A DNA stretch of 64,000 nucleotides from an uncultured Helicobacter sp. (lineage in GTDB: Bacteria > Campylobacterota > Campylobacteria > Campylobacterales > Helicobacteraceae). Positions 33,451 through 42,424 of this stretch are shown here, one piece after another (the stretch's first letter is position 1; the number at the start of each line of letters is the position of its first letter). The DNA is taken from positions 62,001 through 126,000 of the forward strand of contig NZ_CALBGN010000012.1 of assembly GCF_937893305.1 (NCBI RefSeq), given 5' to 3'. Made by a program: the position numbers and the translations under genes. The notes beneath the pieces were generated by a model. It did not search any database, had not been told where the DNA came from, and was given only the letters and a program-made list of their open reading frames with translations.

Positions 33451-36159
33451 ATGCTACATTCTCTGCCTACGCATAATGTTGAAATTTTGGTTTTAGATTT
33501 TGGTTCACAATATACACAATTAATTGCTAGAAGACTTCGTGAATATGGCGTTTATACGGAGATTGTTCCTTATTTTGAAAAAATAGATTCCATAAAAGTA
33601 AAAAATCCTAAAGGAATAATTCTTAGTGGTGGACCTGCAAGCGTGTATGAAGATGGGGCATATAAGCCAGATAATGCTGTGTTTGAGCTTAATATCCCTG
33701 TGCTTGGGATTTGCTATGGTATGCAATATATTGCTCATTTTTTTGGCGGAAGCGTGGTGAGAGCAGAAGCGCAAGAGTTTGGTAAAGCAGTGCTTGAGAT
33801 CTTAAATTTAGAAGAGAGCTTGACCTTTAGTGAGTTTAACCATAAAACAATGCCATTAGAAGCATTGGTAGATTTATGGGAGGATTCCATAAGAGGTAGC
33901 CACGAATTTTTAAAAGAAAATGATATTGCCACGCTTAAATCTGAAGTTAGTGAGCTTTTGAGAATATCAGAAAGCACGCTTGTTGCCACAGATGATGAGA
34001 CTTTTTTAGGATTTCTGGGTATGGAGCATAATCGTATTGAAATGCTTTTTGTGCATCCAAAGTTTTTTAAGCGTGGAGTAGGGACTGCGCTTTTGCATGA
34101 AGCGTTTGTGCGTTCATTAAAGCAGTATGATAGTATTGTTGTGGATTGTAATGCAGAAAATACTAGAGGGCTTAAGTTTTATGCGCAATTTGGTTTTAGA
34201 GAAATAAGTAGAAGTCAAAAAGACTCTAAGGGTAGGGACTTTCCAATAGTGCATTTAAAAGTAGATAGCAAAAAGTTGGAATCCAAATTACAATCACATA
34301 ATCTTTTATTTCACAATGTCAAGCAAGATTCTATTGTGTGGATGAGCCACGCAGATAAGGTGGAAGCCTTGCCTAGTGGATTTGTGGAGTTAGCCAAAAG
34401 TGGGAATACGCATTATTGTGCGATAGCGGATTTTAAAAGGCAAATTTATGCGTTGCAGTTTCACCCTGAAGTGGTGCATAGTGAGTGCGGCGGGGAGATT
34501 TTGAAAAACTTTGCCGTGGGGATTTGCGGGGCAGATACAAGCTGGAATATGCGGAATTTTGCGGAAAGCGAGATTGAGAGATTGAGAGAAAAGGTGCTTG
34601 GGAAAACTGATAAAAAGAGAGCAGATTTTATATCTATCTTAGAAACACCCAGAACTTATTTGCGACAATACCATCTTGATGACTTAGATAATTTGCAAAA
34701 GATTTTAGATGAGAAAACGATGTATGCGTGGGGACACGGCTTTAGTGAGCAAGAATGTAAAGATTGGATAGAGCAGCAACTGCAACGCTATGAAAAATAT
34801 GGCTTTGGACTTTGGGCTGTGATAGATAAGGAAAGTGGCGAGATCATCGGTAATGCAGGACTAAACTATGAGAATATCGCACTTGTAAGTGATGAAGCTC
34901 AACACAAAGCAGATTCTACTATGGAATCTCGGTGCGAAATTTTAGAACTTGGCTATATCCTTAATCATCGTTTTTGGGGGCAGGGTCTGGGACTTGAAGT
35001 GGCAAGTGCGTGTGCAGAATATGCTTTTAATAAACTTGGCACAAAGGAGCTTTACTGTTTAGTTAAAGAAGACAATATGCCCTCACTAAAACTTGCCAAA
35101 AAGCTTGGAATGCGTGTCGTGGGGAAAAATATGAAGCATTATAAGGGGCAGGAATTGGCGCATTGTGTAATGAAAACCGATGAGCTAGTGCTATGTGAGA
35201 ATGCTAATAATTTTAATGCAAAATGTAAGACAAATTTATCATCAAAAGCTGAATGTTCTAAAGTGCTGTGTGCGGTGAGTGGGGGGGTAGATTCTAGTGT
35301 TGTAGCCACGCTTCTTTACCGTGCCATAGGGGAGAATCTTATCCCTGTTTTTGTGGATACGGGGCTTTTAAGAAAGGGCGAGAGAGAAGCCGTTGAAGCG
35401 ATGTTTAGAGAAAATCTTAAAGTGCCTTTGATTGTAAGCGATGCTAGTGAGCTATTTTTAGGACGACTAAAAGGCGTAACAGAGCCTGAGCAAAAGCGTA
35501 AAATCATCGGTGAAACTTTCATAGAAGTCTTTGAAAAAGAAGCCAAAAAGCACAACACAAAAGGCGAGATAAAGTTTTTAGCACAAGGCACACTCTATCC
35601 TGATGTCATAGAATCTGTAAGCGTAAAAGGACCAAGCAAGACAATAAAAAGCCATCATAATGTCGGCGGACTGCCTGAGTGGATGAAATTTGAGCTAATC
35701 GAGCCTTTAAGAGAGCTTTTTAAAGATGAGGTAAGAGCGTTAGGCAGGGAGCTTGGAATGCCTGAATCTATGCTTATGCGACACCCTTTCCCCGGACCCG
35801 GACTTGCCATACGCATTATGGGCGAGGTAAATAGCTCGGATTTGGAGCTTTTAAAGGAAGCGGATTCTATTTTCATAGAAGAGCTCCATAAATGGGGCTT
35901 GTATGATAGCGTGTGGCAGGCATTTTGCGTGCTTTTAAATGTGCGAAGTGTGGGCGTAATGGGCGATAACCGCACTTATGATAATACCATTTGTGTGAGA
36001 GCAGTGGAAGCGATGGATGGAATGACAGCGAGTTTCTCACACTTGCCACACGCATTTTTAGAGGGCGTCTCAAACCGCATAATTAACGAAGTAGCAGGGA
36101 TTAATCGCGTAGTGTATGACATTACTTCAAAACCACCCGGAACCATTGAGTGGGAGTAG
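33451..36159 (+). CDS. guaA: GMP synthase GuaA with two inserted GNAT acetyltransferase domains
   Basis: GMP synthase aminates XMP to GMP. This protein has 902 residues against about 510 normally. Residues 1-117 and 287-390 together form the class I glutamine amidotransferase, with the triad C88 (GICYGMQ), H338 and E340 (LQFHPEV). Between them, about 118-286, lies a complete YjaB-like GNAT domain (ALVDLWEDSIRGSHEFL, acetyl-CoA loop KRGVGTALL at 207-215, FYAQFGF). A second, RimJ/RimL-like GNAT domain occupies about 394-604 (ILETPRTYLRQ, RFWGQGLGLE at 507-516, SLKLAKKLGM), just before the ATP-pyrophosphatase domain (P-loop AVSGGVDSS near 608-616). Every domain keeps its key motifs and the frame is open throughout. 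The acetylation target is unknown. Confidence 0.93.
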   Translation: MLHSLPTHNVEILVLDFGSQYTQLIARRLREYGVYTEIVPYFEKIDSIKVKNPKGIILSGGPASVYEDGAYKPDNAVFELNIPVLGICYGMQYIAHFFGGSVVRAEAQEFGKAVLEILNLEESLTFSEFNHKTMPLEALVDLWEDSIRGSHEFLKENDIATLKSEVSELLRISESTLVATDDETFLGFLGMEHNRIEMLFVHPKFFKRGVGTALLHEAFVRSLKQYDSIVVDCNAENTRGLKFYAQFGFREISRSQKDSKGRDFPIVHLKVDSKKLESKLQSHNLLFHNVKQDSIVWMSHADKVEALPSGFVELAKSGNTHYCAIADFKRQIYALQFHPEVVHSECGGEILKNFAVGICGADTSWNMRNFAESEIERLREKVLGKTDKKRADFISILETPRTYLRQYHLDDLDNLQKILDEKTMYAWGHGFSEQECKDWIEQQLQRYEKYGFGLWAVIDKESGEIIGNAGLNYENIALVSDEAQHKADSTMESRCEILELGYILNHRFWGQGLGLEVASACAEYAFNKLGTKELYCLVKEDNMPSLKLAKKLGMRVVGKNMKHYKGQELAHCVMKTDELVLCENANNFNAKCKTNLSSKAECSKVLCAVSGGVDSSVVATLLYRAIGENLIPVFVDTGLLRKGEREAVEAMFRENLKVPLIVSDASELFLGRLKGVTEPEQKRKIIGETFIEVFEKEAKKHNTKGEIKFLAQGTLYPDVIESVSVKGPSKTIKSHHNVGGLPEWMKFELIEPLRELFKDEVRALGRELGMPESMLMRHPFPGPGLAIRIMGEVNSSDLELLKEADSIFIEELHKWGLYDSVWQAFCVLLNVRSVGVMGDNRTYDNTICVRAVEAMDGMTASFSHLPHAFLEGVSNRIINEVAGINRVVYDITSKPPGTIEWE

Positions 36160-36204
36160 AATTTATATTGTGCATAATTTTTATAATCAAAAAAGGAGAC
36201 AAAA

Positions 36205-38277
36205 TTGAAAGCGGAAGCCATTAAATTTTTAGATTTTATTGCAAAAGCGCAAGATACGCAGTTTGTGATACCCGTATATCAAAGGATATATAGCTGGGAT
36301 ATAAAGCAATGTTTGCAATTGTGGGAGGATATTCTAAAAATTGGGCAAAGCGGAAAGATAGAGGGGCATTTTATAGGTTCTATTGTATTTGTAGCAAATG
36401 ATATTTATCAAGTAGGGCATAATGAATTGCTTGTGATTGATGGGCAACAAAGACTTACTACAATTACACTTCTTCTTATTGCATTAAGAAATATATTGCA
36501 AGATAAACAAGAAATTTTAGGTAAGTTTTCTGCAATTAAAATAGATAATCGCTACCTCATTAACCGAGATGAAGAAAATGAGAGAAAATATAAACTCATA
36601 CTTTCTGAAAATGATAAAGATACTCTACTTGCCCTCATTGATAAAGATAGAAGAGAGCCAAATAAGCCATCAAGCAGAATAACAGATAACTTTATATTCT
36701 TCGAAAAAGTTGTTTTAGAAAATAAAGATAAATTAGAACAAATCTGCATAGGACTTGAAAAACTTATGATTGTCTCTATTTCATTAGAGAGAGGTAAGGA
36801 TAATCCGCAATTAATATTTGAAAGTATGAACTCCACAGGAAAAAATCTCACACAAACAAATTTAATTAGAAACTACATTTTAATGGGATTAGAATCTAAA
36901 GAACAAAACAGACTATATGAGAAATATTGGCGTGCTATGGAATTAGCGTTTCCACAAGATAAGTTAGAGACATATTTTAACGCTTTTGTACGACATTATC
37001 TCACATTAAAGACGCAAGATATTCCAAACATTTCAAGAGTTTATGAAGCGTTTAAAATCTATCAACAAGAAAGCGGAATAGACATAGAAACTTTGTTGCA
37101 GGATTTGCAAAAATATTGTGATTATTTTTGTTGTATTGCTTTTCAAAAAGAACAAGACAATAGTTTAAGTAAAGCATTCGGAAGTTTTTTATCTCTAAAA
37201 ACAGACACAGCATATCCTATGCTTTTAGAGCTTTACAATGATTATGCGGATAATATATTATCTAAACAAGATTTTATTTGTATTTTATCGCTTATAGAAA
37301 GTTATATTTTTAGAAGGGCGGTTTGTGGTATTGGCACTAATGGCTTAAATAAAACATTCTCTGCTTTTTTGAAAAATGTTAAAAAGGCAAAATATCTTGA
37401 AAGTGTGCAAGCACAATTTTTACTTTTTCAGCACACAAGAATATTTCCAAACGACAATTTATTTAGAGAATCTTTTATAAGAAAAGATTTTTATGGCTTT
37501 GCATTAAGAAGTTATGCCTTTTTGAAATTGGAAAACTTTGAAAGAAAAGAGAAAGTTAATATAGATGAATACACCATAGAACATATAATGCCACAAAATG
37601 AAAATCTATCATTGGCATGGCAAAAAGATTTAGGTGAAAATTATAAAGATATACATGAGAAATATCTGCATACAATAGGTAATCTTACACTAACAGGGTA
37701 TAACTCCGAATATGGAGATAAATCCTTTAAAGAAAAGAGAGATATGAAAGGTGGCTTTAAAGAAAGCCCCTTGAGATTAAATGAAAACCTAAGAAATTTA
37801 GAAAATTGGAATGAAAGTGAGATTTTAAAAAGAGCAAATGCCTTAGCAGATTTATCTCTAAAAATATGGATTATCCCATCATTAGATGAAACAACATATA
37901 ATACGTATAAACCAAAAATTAAACAGCAATATGATTTAAGCAACTATCACTTTAGTAAAGATACAAGGGAAATATTTGATATCTTGAGAAAAGGGATTTT
38001 AGCATTTGATGAAAACATAACAGAAAATTTTACAAAACAGTATATCGCCTATAAACTTAACACAAATTTTGTAGATGTAGTTGTATTAAAAAGTGAATTA
38101 AAACTTTATTTGAATATTGATATATTTACATTGCAAGATGAGAAAAAAATAGCACGAGATGTAACAAATGTTGGCACTTGGGGCAATGGTGATGTTGAGA
38201 TAAAACTTTCTTCTAAAAGTGAGATTCCATATTGTTTGGGCTTGATACGACAAGCTCTAGAAAGACAATTGGATTAA
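36205..38277 (+). CDS. GmrSD-like DUF262/DUF1524 protein (type IV restriction or defence)
   Basis: A 690-residue protein. DUF262 occupies the N-terminal half, with PVYQR (23-27) and the nucleotide-site motif DGQQRLTT (79-86). DUF1524 follows, with an HNH-type core YTIEHIMPQNEN (H near 460), then HTIGNLTLTGYNS. The C-terminus (about 580-690) resembles DUF5655 (TREIFDILRKGIL, ending PYCLGLIRQALERQL). GmrSD-type enzymes cut modified phage DNA in an NTP-dependent way. The start is TTG, six bases after AAGGAG. A methyltransferase remnant follows directly. It is the only intact gene of this patch and its target is unknown. Confidence 0.85.
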   Translation: MKAEAIKFLDFIAKAQDTQFVIPVYQRIYSWDIKQCLQLWEDILKIGQSGKIEGHFIGSIVFVANDIYQVGHNELLVIDGQQRLTTITLLLIALRNILQDKQEILGKFSAIKIDNRYLINRDEENERKYKLILSENDKDTLLALIDKDRREPNKPSSRITDNFIFFEKVVLENKDKLEQICIGLEKLMIVSISLERGKDNPQLIFESMNSTGKNLTQTNLIRNYILMGLESKEQNRLYEKYWRAMELAFPQDKLETYFNAFVRHYLTLKTQDIPNISRVYEAFKIYQQESGIDIETLLQDLQKYCDYFCCIAFQKEQDNSLSKAFGSFLSLKTDTAYPMLLELYNDYADNILSKQDFICILSLIESYIFRRAVCGIGTNGLNKTFSAFLKNVKKAKYLESVQAQFLLFQHTRIFPNDNLFRESFIRKDFYGFALRSYAFLKLENFERKEKVNIDEYTIEHIMPQNENLSLAWQKDLGENYKDIHEKYLHTIGNLTLTGYNSEYGDKSFKEKRDMKGGFKESPLRLNENLRNLENWNESEILKRANALADLSLKIWIIPSLDETTYNTYKPKIKQQYDLSNYHFSKDTREIFDILRKGILAFDENITENFTKQYIAYKLNTNFVDVVVLKSELKLYLNIDIFTLQDEKKIARDVTNVGTWGNGDVEIKLSSKSEIPYCLGLIRQALERQLD

Positions 38278-38279
38278 AA

Positions 38280-38539
38280 ATATACCAAAAAAAGAGTTTG
38301 ATAGATTGGAATAAACTGGACTAATTGATGTTAAGGCGTATTATTGCGATGTCATCAAATGAAGGTTCTAGAGTTATGGATTGTTTCTTTGGTGGGGGTG
38401 GATTTTGCAAGAAGCACTAAATTTAGGGAGAAAGTTTATCGGCATTGATGAGAGTATTGAAGCAATAAAGCTTAATCAAAAATGGATACAAGAAAGAGAA
38501 AATGATTCATTTAGTCCCAATGTTGCTTTGATGATATAA
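38280..38539 (+). pseudogene. Remnant of a DNA methyltransferase (Mod-type C-terminal end), frameshifted
   Basis: Two reading frames together give the end of an N4/N6 methyltransferase: RRIIAMSSNEGSRVMDCFFG, a broken GSGT-like GGGG, then, one frame over, LQEALNLGRKFIGIDESIE, ending with a stop at 38537-38539. The first frame stops at CKKH after the glycines. Another fragment in a further frame (IPKKEFDRLE) precedes it. SAM motif I (D-C-F-F-G-x-G) and the helix after it are recognisable, while the target-recognition and NPPY parts are gone. It may be what is left of the methylase once paired with the neighbouring restriction-like gene. Confidence 0.6.
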
Positions 38540-38620
38540 ATTTAAAATAGATTCCATATTAAAAGGCTCTAGCTAGCTGTTGAAGTTAAGTTTTAATATG
38601 AATATAAACTACAAATTTTT

Positions 38621-38637
38621 ATAATTTTAAAAATTAT
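38621..38637 (+). promoter_or_regulatory. Palindrome resembling a Fur box upstream of feoAB
   Basis: ATAATTTT-A-AAAATTAT is a perfect 8-bp inverted repeat with a single central base, 23 bases before the feoA ATG. Fur boxes in Helicobacter are AT-rich palindromes of about this size, and feoB is a known Fur target in that genus. AT-rich palindromes also arise by chance, so this is tentative. The rest of 38540-38659 shows nothing else. Confidence 0.4.
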
Positions 38638-38659
38638 TTTTATATTCAAGGACTTCAAA

Positions 38660-38887
38660 ATGACAATAAACTCTTTAAAGGACAATGAGCAGGGTGTTAT
38701 TTTGTGTATTGAAGCAGATTTGAAAATGCGTGAGAGATTATTTAGTTTTGGAATTGTTAAATCCAAGCAAATCAAGCGCATTAAAAGCTCCCTTGGAGGT
38801 TCCACAATTTTAGTGGAAGTTGATAGAAGTTGTGTTGCATTGCGTGCTGAAGAGGCGGAATCTATTTTGGTAAAAAAGGAAGAATAA
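38660..38887 (+). CDS. feoA: Ferrous iron transport protein FeoA
   Basis: A 75-residue SH3-like protein that binds and assists FeoB. The pattern MRERLFSFGIVKSKQIKRI, then GGSTILVEVDRSCVALRAEEAESILV matches FeoA. The site AAGGAC precedes the ATG and the stop is directly followed by feoB, so the two are co-translated. Confidence 0.9.
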   Translation: MTINSLKDNEQGVILCIEADLKMRERLFSFGIVKSKQIKRIKSSLGGSTILVEVDRSCVALRAEEAESILVKKEE

Positions 38888-41020
38888 ATGCAAAAAATCA
38901 TTAAAATTGCGCTTATTGGACAGCCAAATGTAGGAAAAAGCCTTCTTATTAATGCTTTATGCCACACAAATATGAAGGTGGGTAATTTCACAGGAGTAAC
39001 GATTGAAAAAGCGCAAGCACAAACAGAGTATCAAGACTACACATTTCAAATCATTGATCTTCCGGGGACTTATTCTCTCTATGGTTATTCTAAAGAAGAG
39101 CAAATCACCAAAGAGTTTATAGAAAGTGGCGAATATGATGTGATTGTAAATGTTGTGGATTCTACAAATTTAGAGCGGAATCTTCAACTTAGCACACAGT
39201 TGCTTGATACACAAAAAAAGATACTTCTTGCCTTAAATATGAGTGATGAAGCACGCAAAGAAGGGATTTATATCAATGAGCAAATATTAAAAGAACTTCT
39301 TGGAATCCCTTGTGTGCAAATTTCTGCACACACAAAAGAGAATTTTACTGCGCTTCTTCAAAATATCATAGAACTCTACAAGAAAGAACAAAGAAATAAT
39401 AAGCGCATTTATAGTGATGCGATTGAAAATGAAATTCTACATCTTGAAGGGTTTTTGAAGGCAAAAAAAGATAAAAGCGTGAAATCTCTAGGATTAAGCA
39501 CGCGTCAAATCGCAATTCTACTTCTTAAACAAGATGAAGAAACTTTTAAAATTCTAAGCAAAAAGCCAATTTGGATGGAGCTTTCTAAAGTTTTACAAAA
39601 TTCATTAAATACATTGTATGCGACATTTGATTCACAAAGCATTCAAGAAATCTTTTTAGATGATTTACGCGCCTTTGTTAGCGGTTTAATTACAGAATCG
39701 GTGCGTTATGAAAATATTTCTAAACGCAACCGCACAAGCAGTATTGATGGAATCTTAATTCACAAATATGCTGGGATTCCTATTTTTTTGTTTTTTATGT
39801 GGTTGCTTTTTCAGCTAACTTTCACGCTTGGTGCATTACCTATGGATTTAATTGAAAGTTTTTTTGGATGGCTAGGAGAGAGTATTAAAGAAAATATCAA
39901 CAATACCGACATTGCCTCCTTACTTGCTGATGGAATCATAGGTGGCGTTGGGGCAGTTGTGTTGTTTTTGCCAAACATTGTGATTTTATTCTTTGGAATC
40001 GCATTGCTTGAAACAACAGGCTATATGGCGCGCGTTGCATTCTTGTTGGATGGTTTTTTTCATAAATTTGGGCTACACGGAAAAAGCTTTATCCCATTGG
40101 TTACAGGTTTTGGTTGTTCTGTCCCTGCATTTATGGCAACACGCACACTAAAGAGTCAAAAAGATAGACTTTTAACACTCTTTATTGTTAATTTTATGAG
40201 CTGTGGGGCAAGATTGCCTGTATATGTGCTATTTGTCGGTGCATTTTTCCCAGCAAGTGAAGCAGGAAATTGGCTATTTGGAATCTATATTTTAGGTGCA
40301 ATGATTGGACTTGTAATGGCAAAAATTTTGCGCTTAACTGCTTTTAAAGGACCTGATGAACCCTTTGTGATGGAAATGCCAAAATATCGTATGCCAAATT
40401 GGAATCTTGTATGGTTTTCTATCATCGCAAAGGCAAAAATGTATCTCAAAAAAGCAGGAACCTTTATTCTAGCTGCATCAGTTTTGGTTTGGTTTGCAAG
40501 CACTTACCCTAAACAAGAATCTTTTGAAGAATCTTTTCATCAAAAGATTGAAACAGCAATCACAGAAAAAAATAAAGACAATCTTCAGCTAGCACTAGAA
40601 GAACAACGGATTGAAAATAGCTACTTAGGAATTGCCGGAAAGGCAATAGAACCTATTTTTGCCCCACTTGGATTTGATTGGAAAATGAGTGTATCTTTAC
40701 TTAGCGGACTTGCAGCAAAGGAAGTAGTTATCTCTACAATGGGCGTATTATACACGCTTGGTAGTGATGTCGATGAAACAAGCGAAAATCTTATGGAAGC
40801 AATTCAAAATGCAATCCCTTTACAAAATGCAGTGGCTTTTATTCTTTTTATAATGATTTATAATCCTTGCCTTGCAGCAACTGTTGTTTTTGGAAAAGAA
40901 GCCGGTGGATTTAAATATATTATATATCTATTCTTATTTACTTGCATTGTGGCATATATTGTGGCGTGGATTGGAAGTGTGTCGCTGGGTTTAATTGATG
41001 ATTTCTGTAGCCTTTTTTAG
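38888..41020 (+). CDS. feoB: Ferrous iron transporter FeoB
   Basis: A 710-residue inner-membrane Fe2+ importer. The N-terminal G-domain has G1 GQPNVGKS (11-18), G3 DLPGTYSL and G4 LNMSDEARK; the membrane part has gate motifs (VTGFGCSVPAFMATRTL and LLSGLAAKEVVISTMG) with the conserved cysteine. It is normal in length. It ends within 30 bases of the opposite xerH gene, overlapping it. Expected to be Fur-repressed. Confidence 0.95.
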   Translation: MQKIIKIALIGQPNVGKSLLINALCHTNMKVGNFTGVTIEKAQAQTEYQDYTFQIIDLPGTYSLYGYSKEEQITKEFIESGEYDVIVNVVDSTNLERNLQLSTQLLDTQKKILLALNMSDEARKEGIYINEQILKELLGIPCVQISAHTKENFTALLQNIIELYKKEQRNNKRIYSDAIENEILHLEGFLKAKKDKSVKSLGLSTRQIAILLLKQDEETFKILSKKPIWMELSKVLQNSLNTLYATFDSQSIQEIFLDDLRAFVSGLITESVRYENISKRNRTSSIDGILIHKYAGIPIFLFFMWLLFQLTFTLGALPMDLIESFFGWLGESIKENINNTDIASLLADGIIGGVGAVVLFLPNIVILFFGIALLETTGYMARVAFLLDGFFHKFGLHGKSFIPLVTGFGCSVPAFMATRTLKSQKDRLLTLFIVNFMSCGARLPVYVLFVGAFFPASEAGNWLFGIYILGAMIGLVMAKILRLTAFKGPDEPFVMEMPKYRMPNWNLVWFSIIAKAKMYLKKAGTFILAASVLVWFASTYPKQESFEESFHQKIETAITEKNKDNLQLALEEQRIENSYLGIAGKAIEPIFAPLGFDWKMSVSLLSGLAAKEVVISTMGVLYTLGSDVDETSENLMEAIQNAIPLQNAVAFILFIMIYNPCLAATVVFGKEAGGFKYIIYLFLFTCIVAYIVAWIGSVSLGLIDDFCSLF

Positions 41021-42058
41021 CTTTTGCTTATCAAAATGCATATAAATGCGCGAAGTATCCAAGCTTGCGTGCCCCAAAGCTTCTTGCACAAGCACCAAAT
41101 CTTGGCTTTTTTGATAGAGTAGGGTAGCAAAACTATGACGTAACATATGTGCGCCATTTTTTTCTTTTCTAATACCATTTGCCAATAAAACTTGCTCTAC
41201 AATTCGGCTAATATAAGCTTGAGTTAGCTTTTTACCTTTGTGATTGCAAAATAGTAGATCATCTTCAACTTGCATTGTTTCACGAGTGCTTTTCCAAAGT
41301 TCTAAATCCATATCTATATTTTTAGATTTTAGCATTACAACGCGCGGTTTATTACCTTTACCACGCACCTGTATGAGATAAAATTCTTTATCTTGCATAA
41401 TATCTTTTAGTTTTAATCCCAAAGCTTCACCAACACGGATCCCAGTATAAATAATAATCTTTAAAATTAATCGGTTTCTAGCACCCAAATCCTGATGCTT
41501 AAACGCAAAGTTATTAATACCAAAAATAAAGCGATGCACTTCATCTTCATTCATGAAAGATGGGAGCTTTTGCCCACTTTTACCGCGCAAACCACCCCAG
41601 TTTTTAAGTGTAATGCGAAAATTATAAGAAGTGCCTTGTGCATCTTCATTTTGTTTATCAATAAAGCTAAAGAAATTCAATAAAGCCATACGATAATTCT
41701 TTTTTGTTGCATCAGATAATGCGCTTGTGTGAATTGTCAAAAACTCTTTTAGCAATTCTTCATCTACATTTTTTAAACTCTCTAAACCAATTTGGGTAAG
41801 ATATTCATATAATTTACTAAGTGGCATAATATAAGTATTAATTCCAATTAAACCAATATTGCGACATTCTTTACATGTATTTTGTAGGGATTCTATAGTA
41901 TCAAAACCTTTGCGAAACTTTGCAAGATTCTTTAAAATCTCATCTTTATTTTTCACTTGATGATTTGATAGGCTATTAATTTTGCTGTAAATAAAGCGTT
42001 CTAACCAAAATAAAAGATTTTTATTGAAATCATCATAATGATCAATTTCATAACGCAT
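40991..42058 (-). CDS. xerH: Tyrosine recombinase XerH
   Basis: The single Xer recombinase of Campylobacterota, which resolves chromosome dimers at difH. At 355 residues it is near the H. pylori length. Catalytic residues are visible: R in YTGIRVGEALGL, K in RGKGNKPR, H and R in HMLRHSFAT, H in LGHASLDTS and the nucleophilic tyrosine in RIYMHF. The start follows AAGGAG. The 3' end overlaps feoB by 30 bases, and the dif-like site lies about 160 bases upstream of its start. Confidence 0.92.
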   Translation of the reverse strand: MRYEIDHYDDFNKNLLFWLERFIYSKINSLSNHQVKNKDEILKNLAKFRKGFDTIESLQNTCKECRNIGLIGINTYIMPLSKLYEYLTQIGLESLKNVDEELLKEFLTIHTSALSDATKKNYRMALLNFFSFIDKQNEDAQGTSYNFRITLKNWGGLRGKSGQKLPSFMNEDEVHRFIFGINNFAFKHQDLGARNRLILKIIIYTGIRVGEALGLKLKDIMQDKEFYLIQVRGKGNKPRVVMLKSKNIDMDLELWKSTRETMQVEDDLLFCNHKGKKLTQAYISRIVEQVLLANGIRKEKNGAHMLRHSFATLLYQKSQDLVLVQEALGHASLDTSRIYMHFDKQKLKKATEIIN

Positions 42059-42216
42059 TAGATCTCCTTAGATTTACTTGTCGTGTGAGTTTGCACCTAT
42101 AATATAGGCTTTGATTATATCTAAAAAGTCATTAAATCAAAAAAATAAGTCTTAGATTCTAAATAGAGTAGCTTTTTGTTCCATTTAAAGTCTCCAAAAA
42201 TGGAAACAAAAAAAGT

Positions 42217-42236
42217 TTGAAAATTATAGTTTTCAA
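42217..42236. other. difH: difH-like XerH recombination site
   Basis: TTGAAAA-TTATAG-TTTTCAA is an inverted repeat with a six-base centre, about 160 bases upstream of xerH. It matches what I recall of Helicobacter/Campylobacter difH (arms GAAAAC/GTTTTC around TATA) and its placement beside xerH. Such a site marks the terminus region, so the replication terminus probably lies near 42 kb in the window. I infer the identity; the outer arms were not compared with a reference. Confidence 0.75.
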
Positions 42237-42424
42237 TATAAAAATAATTCAAATATTTTTGTCTTACAAATATATCAAGTACAATTGTAACTGCTGAAAT
42301 CACTTCTGTTGAGATAATAATCCACAATTTCAGCCTTTACAAAATCCTTAGTTGTAAGTTCATTTTTTAATTTCTCTTTTAACTCTTCTTTAATAACAGG
42401 TGCATTTAGGTTTTACAATCTATA
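42237..42424 (-). pseudogene. Possible remnant of a small coiled-coil protein next to dif
   Basis: On the minus strand the segment APVIKEELKEKLKNELTTKDF, followed by VKAEI, is protein-like and resembles the front of small coiled-coil membrane proteins of the DUF1640 type; a shift of frame then gives STEVISAVTIVLDIFVRQK, a possible membrane helix. No intact frame joins them. The other bases in the 42059-42424 interval, apart from dif, show nothing I recognise. Confidence 0.3.

Noticed and set aside
33451..36159. Two separate acetyltransferase genes overlapping a split guaA
   Set aside because: One continuous frame runs through all parts, the GNAT segments lack internal starts with ribosome sites, and the GuaA halves need each other to complete the catalytic triad.
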